A DNA stretch of 64,000 nt from Trichoplax adhaerens (Eukaryota; Placozoa; Uniplacotomia; Trichoplacea; Trichoplacidae). The notes under the pieces are model-generated. The model searched no databases and was not told where the DNA came from. It worked only from the letters and a program-made list of their open reading frames with translations. This document shows positions 36,744-47,900 of this stretch, one piece after another. Where the stretch lies: positions 350,886-414,885 of the forward strand of contig NW_002060955.1 in the NCBI RefSeq assembly GCF_000150275.1. The letters are read 5' to 3'. Positions within the stretch are counted from its first letter, which is position 1; each line of letters begins with the position of its first letter. The position numbers were made by a program, and so were the translations under genes.

Positions 36744-39700
36744 TTATTTCTTTCTAGATTTTCGGCCAAGCGGAGGATTTTGCAACTGAAAAGGTGCTGA
36801 AGCTATACCTGTACCTGCTACATTTCCACCGAACAACAAACCGCTCGAATTTACAGTAACGTTCTGCTGAGGAACGGGATTAGACCCCAAAGATAGAGTA
36901 TTGCCTAGCGGTTGCTGGTTTCCAAAGCTCAATGCATTATTCGCTGACGTGCTACCCGCAGGCTGAATGCCCGCAGCGTTGAAATTATTTCCAAAATTGG
37001 TAAATAGATTTGCCTGGTTTGCTGTAGTACCAAGATTATTCACATTGCCTAATCCTGCTAAAGCGGCTAATTGACTGTTTGCCATGTTAAAGACTACGTT
37101 GTTTAGGTACCCAACGTTGGTTGCCGCCTTTCCATTTGCTATACGTGAGGCTATAGTACCGGATTAAAGATCATTTTATAATCTCCAAATTAATTCGGAC
37201 GAGGTAACAATATGCGTAATAAAGTATATGAACTCCAAGAAAATCGAGTAATACCTAAATACGGATTCTCGCCGGCGCTTCTCAAAATCTCAGTATGATT
37301 ATGATTAGATCCAATCTTTGGCTTATCAAGATATCTCTCTAGTTATAAAAACAGTGCAACCTTAAAGAAATCACGTTACAATTGGCAAGAAGTCTCAAAT
37401 TGAATATTTACGCTTTTTCTTTTTATCTTCAAAAATTCGTTCCGGATGTTTTTCTTTAAAATAGATTCGACGATACTTAATATACTGCTCGCGTTGGCTC
37501 TAATGATAGTTAACAACTCGTTGTCGTTACATACATCATATAATATAACTAATAATCACTGCAGTTACCGACAAATTATCCTGCACGAAATACCTTAACA
37601 ACTGAGTGAATGTCCTGCAACTGGACGGCTAGGGAAATCATTACGTCGTGCATGTCCTTAAAGTAATCAGGAGCTATTTTAAAACAAAAATTTGATCTAG
37701 ACATTAATTCGCCATCACCGATAAAGAAATATTTTCAAAGCGACATCACAATATTAGAGTCAAATAGCATCCATATTATATAAAAAAGCTTAATTACCAT
37801 AGGTAGAATCGGAATTTTGATTTGTCGATGCCAATAGACTTTCGATCTCTTCAATTTGCCCTTGAAATAAATTCATACTCTCTTCAAAGTGCTGCAACAT
37901 ACGCATAAAGTACCTGTTGAAAATAATTTTACAAAATTATAAGGCAAGACCATCAATTTGTCATTCACGACAGTAGACACTGCTTAAAAATAAAATTTCT
38001 TTTCATAGTGATATAAATCTACAGTATCATACAATAATGATATTACAGTCATTGCTCTTACGCATTAGTTTCTTGATTTTGGTAATTGGAAGGACCGTCT
38101 ATGCATTTTTGGATAATTTCCGTATTTCTTAATTCCTTCATTCAATTATAGCGAAGCTGTTATATTCATACGTAGTCAACATGGAAAAGTATCAAGGAGT
38201 TCTATTTAAAAGCCGCTCCTTTATTCATTAATAAATCATTACAAACCTGCTGCGTAGCCGCGCTCAATTTACCAATCACTGTTGAATCTCTTTGCGTAGC
38301 ATTACTTAAACGACCAGCAATCTAGAACAATAAATGTCACAGCTTAACGAATATTGGAGTCATCAAAATCAAGTCTACCTGTTTCACTGAGTTATCGTAA
38401 GAGAAAAGATTAAAATACTATACATACTGCTGATGTAATAATAATCTAAGCCATCACTTATTCTTAAAGGATTACCTGGTTTAACCGTGATATTTCCTCT
38501 CTTGTCTTCTCAATTGCTTCTAGTGACATCTGATTGATTTCATCTCTAAACTTTTTCTGTTTCTTTACTTCTTGCCTGTCAATCGCAGTTTAATAGGGCT
38601 TGTCATTAATTTTTGATGATTGTTTGAGCATAATAGTTTGCATTCATACTACATCCTGATTATACGGTCTGAAGGCTAGTCGAACTTACGTGTATGCATT
38701 CACGATCGGACTAACTTCGTCTAACAAGTAGGAGTCTTTCACATCTTTTACAGAACTAGTTGAGCATCATACGCAATGCATAATTTGATTACAGGGATAA
38801 GTAATCAGCGTATTTAAATAGTGAAAGAGCATCTGCAGCTCCTACTAGTCTTAACGTAATGAATTATTACAGAAATAGAGTTGAAAAATTTACCTGCCAG
38901 AGCTTGTCCCTAAAACAATAAAATATAATTTAAATTTTTAGATATAGAATCTAGATATTAACTCTTCAATAGCCATGCATCATTCCATGTAATGTAGACA
39001 TTTCTTTCACAGTAGCTGATATGACATGCAATTTGGAGCTAATGAAATGCATAAAACATGACTAAAAATTTGAACTGTAAACACTACCTGAAGAGTTCTG
39101 CTTATGCAAGCCAGTACCTCCCATTACCAAGAAGGATGGATCACTCGTTGCAGGTTTCGAAACTGCTACATTCGTGTTATTAGTAGTCAAGTTTAAATTG
39201 GCTCCAGTGGTGCCAGCTATCTGGTTACCAAGGCCAGCAAGACTGTTTGACGTTCCGAGGCCAAAACCCGTTGAAGCTGTCGTGCCGAGACCAGGGAGAG
39301 AACTGGTAGTGATTGTTGTTGGTGCATTTAACTAGAACAGAAAAATGATTTCGATACTTTAAGTGGTAAATTCGCAGGTACAGTGCTACGACTATAAGCT
39401 TGGTAGACAGAAGTCACACTACAGTAAAAGGCTATTCAGGTTGTAATCATGTATACGTAGTATCATTACAGCAAGGGCAAATCCAGTCTCTTCAGATGAT
39501 TGTAAATACTCATAATCTCATCATACAAGATGTATAAATATACAGTTAAATGAAGGGCTAGGGATTGTTGTCATGGCATCGCATGAGCGGTAAAAATTTT
39601 ACTAAGAGAAACATCTACCAACTCGTATTTCGCTACTGGCTTTGGCAGTGTGTATAACATGGTTATTACTCAAGCATTTTGTCTACTATGATTGTATCAT

Positions 39701-41712
39701 TAGGCACTTGTAGCCACCACAATGCATGTATCACCAAGAATTGAAAGGTTTGTGACTGGGACCTAATTCTGCAAGTGCAAGTCAATAAGCCTGTACATAC
39801 TGTATAAAGGTACTGTATTAGCAAAGCAACTTGCTCATTTCTACTCTCTCTCTCAACTCAATGAAAGCACCCATCAAGCTGGAAAGTGGACTATCGAAAA
39901 TGATGTCCCATAAACTAAACATCGACTGCCATCGGTACAATACTATCATGGTGCCTTGAAAAGTTATACCAACACCATAACCATGTACACTGTCCAAGTG
40001 AACGCACGTATTCTAGTTGGCTTAGCTACTATGAGATATGCACAAATTGGAAAATATTGTCTATCAATTGTCATGTTGAACTTACAGCAGTCCCGCCAGT
40101 AGCGGATAAAGTTGATGCTGTTGTAGGCAAGGAAAGCGTTGTTAGACTACCACCAATGGACAAGGTAGAGGTTGGTTTGGCCGCGTTTAAGGGATTCATG
40201 CCCTGTTGTAGTAAGTTGGTCGATGTCGATGGCGGTTGATTGGATCCAAAAGTGAAACCGCTTGCAGGTATACTTGTTGTCGGTTGATTTTGTGCATTAG
40301 TCAAAGTAAAGCCTGAGTTTGTGGCATTGCTGACTGGTTGAGTTGTTAGCCCTCCCAATGAAAAGCCAGTCGTTGATGTTGCAGGCTGATTAGGCTGACT
40401 TCCAAATGCAAAGCCAGTTGCGGCACTTGCTGGTTGATTAGCTTGGTTTCCAAAGGATAAACCGCTTGTCGATGGTGCTGCTTGATTTGCAAATGTAAAA
40501 CCCGTCGCCGATGTTGTAGGTTGATTCTGTTGGCTTCCAAATGTAAAGCTGGTGGTTGGTGCACTTGCTGCTATTGTAAAATAAGCATTAAAAATCAATC
40601 CAATATTTCAAACAACGAGCAGAGCAAAATAGAGACTAGCCATGTCTTGTAGGTACATTCATGCTTGACCATTTTGGTTGCAAATCAAGTACGTATGCTA
40701 CACTACTGGAGTATGACTGGTCAATAGTCATTCCATCTCCGCTAATTGATTTGTACAAATCCTTCTCTATCCTTGGTTAGGATTAAGCATAACCTAGTCT
40801 AAAGTTCTTACTCTGTATATTGCATTTAACTGACAATTTTTGTAAAGTTCTTACTCTGTATATTGCATTTTTACTGACAATTTTTGTAAAGTTATTACTC
40901 TGTATATTGCATTTTCACTGACTATTTTTGTAAAGTTGTTACTCTGTATATTGCATTTAACTGACAATTTTTGTAAAGTTCTTACTCTGTATATTGCATT
41001 TATTGCATTGTATTTTGCATTTTCACTGACAATTTTTGTAAAGTTCTTACTCTGTATATTGCATTTAACTGACAATTTTTGTAAAGTTCTTACTCTGTAT
41101 ATTGCATTTTTACTGACAATTTTTGTAAAGTTATTACTCTCTATATTGCATTTTCACTGACTATTTTTGTAAAGTTATTACTCTGTATATTGCATTTAAC
41201 TGACAATTTTTGTAAAGTTCTTACTCTCTATATTGCATTTATTGCATTGTATTTTGCATTTTCACTGACAATTTTTGTAAAGTTCTTACTCTCTAAATTG
41301 CATTTATTGCATTGTATTTTGCATTTTCACTGACAATTTTTGTAAAGTTCTTACTCTCTAAATTGCATTTATTGCATTGTATTTTGCATTTTCACTGACA
41401 ATTTTTGTAAAGTTCTTACTCTCTAAATTGCATTTGTTGCATTGTATTTTGCATTTTCACTGACAATTTTTGTAAAGTTCTTACTCTCTATATTGCATTT
41501 AACTGACAATTTTTGTAAAGTTCTTACTCTCTATATTGCATTTTCACTGACAATTTTTGTAAAGTTATTACGCTCTATATTGCATTTTCACTGACTATTT
41601 TTGTAAAGTTCTTACTCTCTATATTGCATTTTAACTGACAATTTTTCATCCCTTTCCTCTCTTCCATCTTGATTTTCTTACCTGTAGTGGCGGCCGAAAA
41701 TTGAAAAGTCAT
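36744..41712 (-). CDS. NUP58: Nucleoporin NUP58 (NUP58/45, NUPL1)
   Basis: Twelve exons: 41682-41712, 40086-40570, 39088-39331, 38894-38909, 38690-38755, 38476-38575, 38247-38321, 38062-38135, 37798-37913, 37594-37673, 37412-37499, 36744-37138; all phases agree, 589 residues (human about 599). The first ~250 residues are a Thr/Asn/Gln-rich FG domain (repeats TTSFTFGSQQ, TSGLSFGNQ, TGFAFGSQ, SGFTFGSN). A coiled-coil core follows (TREEISRLNQ, YFMRMLQHFEESMNLFQGQ, APDYFKDMHDVMISLAVQLQ, SQREQYIKYRR), then a second FG-poor Asn/Gly-rich tail ending PFQLQNPPLGRKSRKK, the family's basic C-terminus. NUP58 assembles with NUP62 and NUP54 in the central channel of the nuclear pore and binds transport receptors through its FG repeats. 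Intron 1 carries a large minisatellite. The gene shares a divergent promoter with CCDC22. Confidence 0.96.
40797..41648. repeat. Minisatellite in NUP58 intron 1, ~17 copies of a 43-64-bp unit
   Basis: The core TAAAGTT(C/A)TTACTCT(G/C)TA and TATTGCATTT(A/T)ACTGACAA, then TTTTTG, recurs at 43-44-bp steps from about 40800 (40800, 40844, 40888, 40932, 40975). A longer variant with an inserted TATTGCATTGTATTTTGCAT (step ~64) appears near 41000 and dominates 41220-41470. Long frames on both strands here (for example 40851-41075 and 40936-41160) are only translations of the repeat. The last unit ends about 35 bp from the splice donor of exon 1. Confidence 0.95.
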
Positions 41713-42424
41713 CTTGGCAAGGTTGAAGCTTGAGATTGAAGCGTAGTGAAGTGTCACCTATATACTAGGGTGACCAAAGAAGTCCGCTAGCCTAATCATT
41801 GGTGGTCCAGTCCAGTCCGGTCCGCAACGGTCCAGTCCAGTCCGCGGTGGTTCAGTACTGCATCAGCCAATTTGATTCAAAATGTCGTTCGGCTACAGTT
41901 CTAACGATCGAAGAGTGTACTGTGCAGAACACTGCTCTACCACCTATACAAACACTAGTCAGTATCATTGCAAAGTAGAGTACAGTATGAACAAATGGAT
42001 CATCGCAGATTGTCCGTGCTGTCCGGATACAGGACGCTACCGCGCATGCTTAAACACCAGAGACTTGTACAGTCTACAGTCTACAGTGTACAGTACAGCA
42101 AAAGAGAAGTTCGTCTAAAATGTACTGTACGATCTTTTCTTTCCTAGTCCTTGGTATCTTAGCCACAAAATCTCTTATGAAAGCCAATCTAGTCAATCAC
42201 CTTACGACAATGGTATGGTATGGGACACTATAGCCCTACTGGACAGTGCTACACGGTACAGTACCCAACGACTTCTGTCGAGTCGTCGTCAAAGCTGAAG
42301 CCTTTGCTACCATTGCAACCACCTCGACATCAACGCCTTCTCGTCCAACTGCTGCAATCCCATGGTAGTAATTGCAACATTATTGCCTTCTGCTCTTGTT
42401 TTTTACCTTGAAAATTAGCCAAAA
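41713..42424. promoter_or_regulatory. Divergent promoter region between NUP58 and CCDC22
   Basis: This 712 bp lies between two opposite start codons. It holds a GGTCCAGTCCAGTCCG repeat (two copies, about 41799-41840) and many GTACAGT/ACTGTAC words: GTGTACTGTGCAG near 41917, AGTACAGTATG near 41981, a cluster TACAGTCTACAGTCTACAGT then GTACAGTACAG at 42067-42098, GTACTGTACG near 42121, and CGGTACAGTACCC near 42253. No certain TATA box is seen. The small plus-strand frames inside (41882-42118, 42220-42411) lack family features. Confidence 0.6.
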
Positions 42425-45400
42425 ATGGAAGAAGTCGACAATATCATCCTCCATACCCTCAGTCAAATTGGATGGTAAGTATAGATGATAAGGATAAAGC
42501 GTTATTGACAGTAGAAGAGGAGTTATGCCAAGCTCATGTTGATCACTATTTCATCGACAATGAATCGTTGGTGATAATCAATCATCATGTACTTGATCAA
42601 CAAGAGTTTGCCAACAATCTCAATGTGTTTGTTGTTATGAACAGTCGATGACTGATCAACAAGATCATGTTGATCATGAATGATTGCAGCGATAAAGAAT
42701 CGTAGAGGATGATGATAAAGAGATTGATCTAAATTGATCAGCCACGGTTTGTCATCAGGCTTCAATGGATCTCTTCTTCTGTTGATATTCTGTAGTGATC
42801 TGGAAGACGATGTCCAATCATTGAAACAATTCAATACGGATATGATCGTGCATGCCGTTGTTCGTTGTCTAAGGGTTATCCGTAATAGTGATGACTACTT
42901 ACAGTTAAAATTGCCGTCAAACATGTCAGCAAGATTTCGCTTGGCATCCAGTATAGCTCAAACTTGTCAGGTATGGTGTTGAATTGCTCATTTTATCGTA
43001 CACTACTCTACTAGTCGTATCTCTTCGCGAAAGACCAAACAGTGATCTCAAGCGTAATATTATTGTTTAGGAACTTGGCTATCGAAGTGATATCGGATAC
43101 CAAACCTTATTGTATCCTAATGATGCCGACGTCAGAAGATTATTCATGTTCCTCGTTGAGAAATTACCTAAAGTGACTAGTGCAGCGGATGATGGCAATC
43201 AAGGAGGAACGTCATTTATAACGCATGAAATTGCTTCCAAGATTGAAGCTAGTTTATCTTTGCCTTGGTTGGCATCACACTGCAAAACTCATGGCGCTCG
43301 ATGGTATAGCCAATCGCAAAATCATTGGATGCGAGAAGTGAGTAATCACAAGCAATAGATCAATCTTACTTGCCCTAGTTATAGTCAACGGCTAATACTG
43401 TGGTAATGCCTTGATGTCTGATCAATGTTATTTGTAGGGCAATCAAGATAGTTGCGTATTCCATAATTGGCCTGTTATTGCTCCGGAAGGCGTTGGAGAT
43501 GTAACGGTGGATATTCCATCTGGTAAATGAACGTTTCATTGATATGCTTTGTGCTAGTTAGTACCACACAAAGAGAATAGATACATTCAGGATTCTTAAT
43601 TAGAAATATTTCAAATATTTAATTGACCTTGTTCACATAAAATCAAAATCAAAATCTTGTCTTTCGTAAAGTAGAATTGATAAACATTCATTAATCTCTC
43701 AACAGAAACCAAAAAATTTTACCAAGAGGTTCTACCCTACGTTACTGAACAACCTCTACGTCGTCGAGATATTCCGGCTTCTTTGCTAGCAACAAATGCA
43801 GCTGATTTAGCTGCAGAGTCAGAAATGGATATTTTAGCCGAAAAGAATTTTAAAAACGATCCTGACAATGTATTAATTCAATGTTGCAATACTATCATAA
43901 TACAGTTTTGTTATCAAGCCCATTCACCGCTTCTTAAAATATCGTTCATTACAGTCAACTGAAATTCTTCATGAAAAAATAAAGAAATTAATAGCAGATC
44001 GGTTGCGTACAGGTATGGACAAGACCAACATATCGACCGGCAATCGCGTATCTGGTAATGATCTATCAAAAGTTATTGAAGTATTTAGCGGTAAGTCAGC
44101 CAACGTTCGCCATTGGCGGATAGATATCATATCAAAGTATTGTGAATAACCATTGAAATCATGACTTGATGTTTGAACATGAGTTGAAATATTGTTCATT
44201 TGCTTCAGATAAGATAGCCGAGTCTACTGCAAAGGGATCCCGATTCACTCGTTCTGAAAAGCTTCTATTTGCGAAGGTTAGTGAGATGGAGACTTCAAAC
44301 TATTTTCAAATTTCGCCGCAATTAGGCAATCAGTAATAATCTTACGTAAGACAAAAACTTTTTTAAGATACTATCTTGTTATTTCCACTGCAGGACACAG
44401 AAAATGCAGCATCACAAGTTGGTGCTACAAGAACTGACATTGGCACAACATCCATCGAAACTGTAAGCTTAAACACCTTGTACTTTAAAATCTTGCATTA
44501 ATGAAAACAATTTTAAATAGCACTATTTATTATATAGCAACAACAACAACGTGAAGAAGAGGTAAACTCTTTGAAAACTCAGCTGGAAGAATTAAGATTT
44601 AAGATAAAATCTTTGGAGGAAGGATCAAAGAATATTGCAAACAATATTTTAAAGGTCTGCTTGGCTCGTATTTTGTTAAAGTAGATTTCTTCACAAATTG
44701 CCTCACTAAATTATCACCAAGGTACTGATAATTAATTTCCAATTTTATGATATCTTATTGCTACAAATCGATAGACCGATGAGACTATTGAAAATATAAG
44801 TGGGGAAATTACAACGCACCAAGAAATTTATAACATTAAAAAGAAAACAATCGATTTATTGCCAGAAGCAGATAAAAATATGGCCATTTTAAAGGTACTG
44901 ATCGCTACAGTATTCTTGAAATTACATGTCAACCTTGGCTGTACCTAAGCTGACCTCTAATGAAACGGCATTTATCCATTTCCTAATAAAATTTAGAAAA
45001 TGATAGCCAACAGCTCCCAGCGATTAATAAAACTAACGGAGCAGTGGGAACAGCATAGAGTACCACTTATTGAAGAGTACAGGACATTAAAGAGCGCACT
45101 CATGAACAAAGAAATGGTATTAGTATACTTTCCAAATGTCGCTTGTTTAATATGAGGGTAACCTTATCTTTTATTACTGTTCAGTCTGAAACACAGCAAA
45201 AATTAGAAGACCTGAAAATATATCGCAAAAAAATGAAAGAAATGGCTGAAGAAGCTAAAGTTAAAGACGAAGTTTACAAACAGCTGGTATGTCTTCCATT
45301 GCAATAAAAGCAAACGTTTATTGTACTTACGTTTGGAATACAAAGTAGCATCTTCAGTAACATGCTTATACACCTTTAGATGAGCGAATACAAGCGACTG

Positions 45401-46210
45401 AATAAAGATGTCAATCGGTCTTCTTATACACGCCGTATCATGGAAATTGTCGGTAATATCAAAAAGCAGAAGGACGACATCTCAAAAGTAGGAAGTGATA
45501 GAGATGAATCAAGAATTGCTAATACTAATTTATTTACCAAACATGCTAGCACAGGCCAGTCATTGACTTGTTTAAATATTTTAAGATTATTGAAGATACA
45601 AAATCTATTCAAAGAGAAATCAATTTATTAAATGGGAAATTGGAAAGAACTTTTGCCGTTACAGATGAGCTGATATTTAAAGTTAGATTTTAATTTATGA
45701 ATTAACTTATGTAATCGAAAGTAAGATCGATGAATTAAAATTGTTTAATGAGTAATTTTTAATCTCAAAGAATGCCAAAAAAGATGGAGCAGGAAAAATG
45801 GCATACAAACAACTAGCAACAATTCATGAGGTTTGATATCTAGATTAGCACATCTCCCAGCGGTACTGTAGTTGTAACCATGTTACTTAAATTTCATCGC
45901 CGTAGAATTTTAGCACATTAACTACTATAATTGAAGAGACTGGAGTTATTTCAAGAGAAATAAGGGATTTAGAAGACCAGGTATGTTGATTTATTGGTAT
46001 TGAAAAGATCTTATACGGTATAAAATATTCAATATACATGTAGATCAGATCTTAGAATCTGTAGTTATGGACTTTATCTTATCTTATTACGATTAGATTG
46101 AAGCCATATCTCAGGATAATACGGTAGCAAGTTTGGAACAAATAACGCAAGATTATAAACAAATGAAGCATGAAAATAACAGTATAGAAGCCAAGCTGGG
46201 GAAACGTTAG
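42425..46210 (+). CDS. CCDC22: CCDC22, Commander/CCC complex subunit
   Basis: Seventeen exons: 42425-42474, 42796-42970, 43071-43337, 43438-43522, 43706-43869, 43955-44090, 44209-44276, 44394-44462, 44538-44654, 44775-44894, 44997-45116, 45185-45286, 45380-45487, 45586-45681, 45771-45830, 45906-45980, 46097-46210. Phases agree; 641 residues (human about 627). The N-terminal ~130 residues form the NN-CH (calponin-homology-like) domain: MEEVDNIILHTLSQIG, HAVVRCLRVI, MSARFRLASSIAQTC, ELGYRSDIGYQTLLYP, LFMFLVEKLP. Then KGSRFTRSEKL, and long coiled coils with family blocks QWEQHRVPLIEEYR, TRRIMEIVGNIKKQK, GKLERTFAVTDELIFK and ISREIRDLEDQ. CCDC22 dimerises with CCDC93, binds COMMD proteins and, with retriever, recycles membrane cargo from endosomes. 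Nothing looks broken. Confidence 0.97.
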
Positions 46211-46711
46211 GCTTTGATTCAAAACTACCCTTGTAAACTGAATCTATACCTATAGTAATAATAGAGTTTTAATGGTACATCGAAAGAAAATTAAGGATGG
46301 ATATTTTGTGAGCGTTTCTGATACTATGTCAAATATTTCAATAGTGATTTTTAGAATCAGCGTACTGTATCATTTACGTAAGTTTCTTGAAATATGTTTC
46401 TTTATAGATCTACTTTCATCAGTAATTCTACATGACAAAACTTAGATTTTTTATAGATGTATGTGTGTATATGACAACTATAGTGACTGATATCTTAATC
46501 TTTATTGGGCACGTATAAATCGAAGCGAATAATATAATTCTATATTACGAAATGAAAGTTGTAATTCTCTTTTGTATAAGCTTTTTGCTTAAAAATTAAC
46601 GTTACTAAATGAAAACGATCAGTAGGCAATTTTTTTATGACAACTGCTGAATCAGCTGATAGTTAGTCACCTGAAAACGTACATTACTTTTTTAACATGA
46701 CTCTCTTATAG

Positions 46712-47367
46712 ATGGTGGATACAAAGGCCGACTCCTTTAAAATGGGAACTTCATTAATTGACTTCTATAATGCAAATTCCTCTACGTTGATTGATTACGC
46801 ACGGTATGAGTGTTTGCTCCTAATTAATTTGTGGCCTTACCGCACAAAGTTGTGAATCTGTCATTACGGTCAAAGGATTTTATTTTCATTGTGTGCATGG
46901 TATGACAATAAATGATACTGATTTTCACAGCTTGTCGATAGTATAGAAAGTGTAACGTGTATTTGTTATATCTAATTCGTAAGGTTAAGCTGTTCTAAAA
47001 TTTTTAAATTTAATTGGTATGCACTAATTTTACTGTTGTAGACTAGTTATTTGACTAATGTTGGTTTTACTCTGACTTGAATGCGATAGCGCACACAGGT
47101 CAGCTTAGTGTAGGCATCAAATAATTAATTGCTATGAGACTTCTTTAATAGGTGAACTCGAGCATCAGCAAATAAACCGCATGAAAATATTGTACTATGT
47201 GCATAATTACTACATATTTAAATTTGATACTACAATAGTTACGCTAATATCTGCGTATTTACTTCCTCATCTTAGTTAATGCTACAAGCCAGAGATATTG
47301 TTTAGGATATCGTTAATTTTTCTTCTTTAGGTTGTACCTAAATTTCCATATTCCACGATCTTGGTAA
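46712..47367 (+). CDS. Possible two-exon 42-residue microprotein
   Basis: An ATG at 46712 directly follows a good acceptor-like sequence (CTCTCTTATAG) and opens 30 codons (MVDTKADSFKMGTSLIDFYN...) that end at a good donor (CG/GTATGA after 46803). A strong acceptor at 47330 (TTTTTCTTCTTTAG) keeps the phase and adds 11 codons (RLYLNFHIPRSW) before TAA at 47365-47367. I do not recognise the protein. It starts 500 bp after CCDC22 on the same strand, so it could also be an exon of a longer gene or chance. Evidence is only splice-site quality and composition. Confidence 0.22.
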
Positions 47368-47654
47368 CCTACCAATATTTGACAGTTTAGCTAGCGGCAT
47401 ATTTCTTACAGTATGTAACGTAATCTTGAGTGCAATTCTTAACGATTTCAAGGCAGGAAATCCGCCTGGAAATTTATATGCAGCAAACGCAAATACTGAC
47501 TTCCTCTTAATGTTATTAGCATAGTTAAATACAGCATAAAGTTTCTGTCGAATGATAGTAAGCAATTCATTATACTCACTAAATTGCCGAACTGCCGGCA
47601 AAATTATTGCAATTCTATACTCAGTAAATTGGTCAATCCTAAGCCAATACTCAT

Positions 47655-47900
47655 GTAAAAAGCTTGAAAATCATCAGTTACTAGTACTAACAGATGAGTA
47701 TTGATTATACAATTTTATACTCAATCCTTTTATTAAACCCTCCTCTTTAGTGGATAAAACTAAGAATAATTTCACGGTAAATTCTCACTCAATCTTCAGG
47801 CAAGAAGTTTGAAAAATCATCAGTTGCTAGTATTGATGAAGGAGGAAGATCCATTAAACACTTCTGTACTAAATCCTTTTATTAAGCCTCCGGTAAAGTG
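47655..47900. repeat. Diverged direct repeat, period ~145 bp
   Basis: AGCTTGAAAATCATCAGTTA then CTAGTA, ACTCAATCCTTTTATTAAACCCTCC-TTTAGTG (from about 47660) recurs as AGTTTGAAAAATCATCAGTTG then CTAGTA, ACTAAATCCTTTTATTAAGCCTCC-GTAAAGTG (from about 47805). Confidence 0.7.

Noticed and set aside
40851-41160. Long frames on both strands in NUP58 intron 1
   Set aside because: They are translations of the 43-64-bp minisatellite.
42523-42834. 103-codon minus-strand frame
   Set aside because: It is antisense to intron 1 and exon 2 of CCDC22, whose splicing and protein match are secure.
47338-47601. 87-codon minus-strand frame, considered as a transposon remnant
   Set aside because: I could not find any transposase or reverse-transcriptase motif, or terminal repeats around it.
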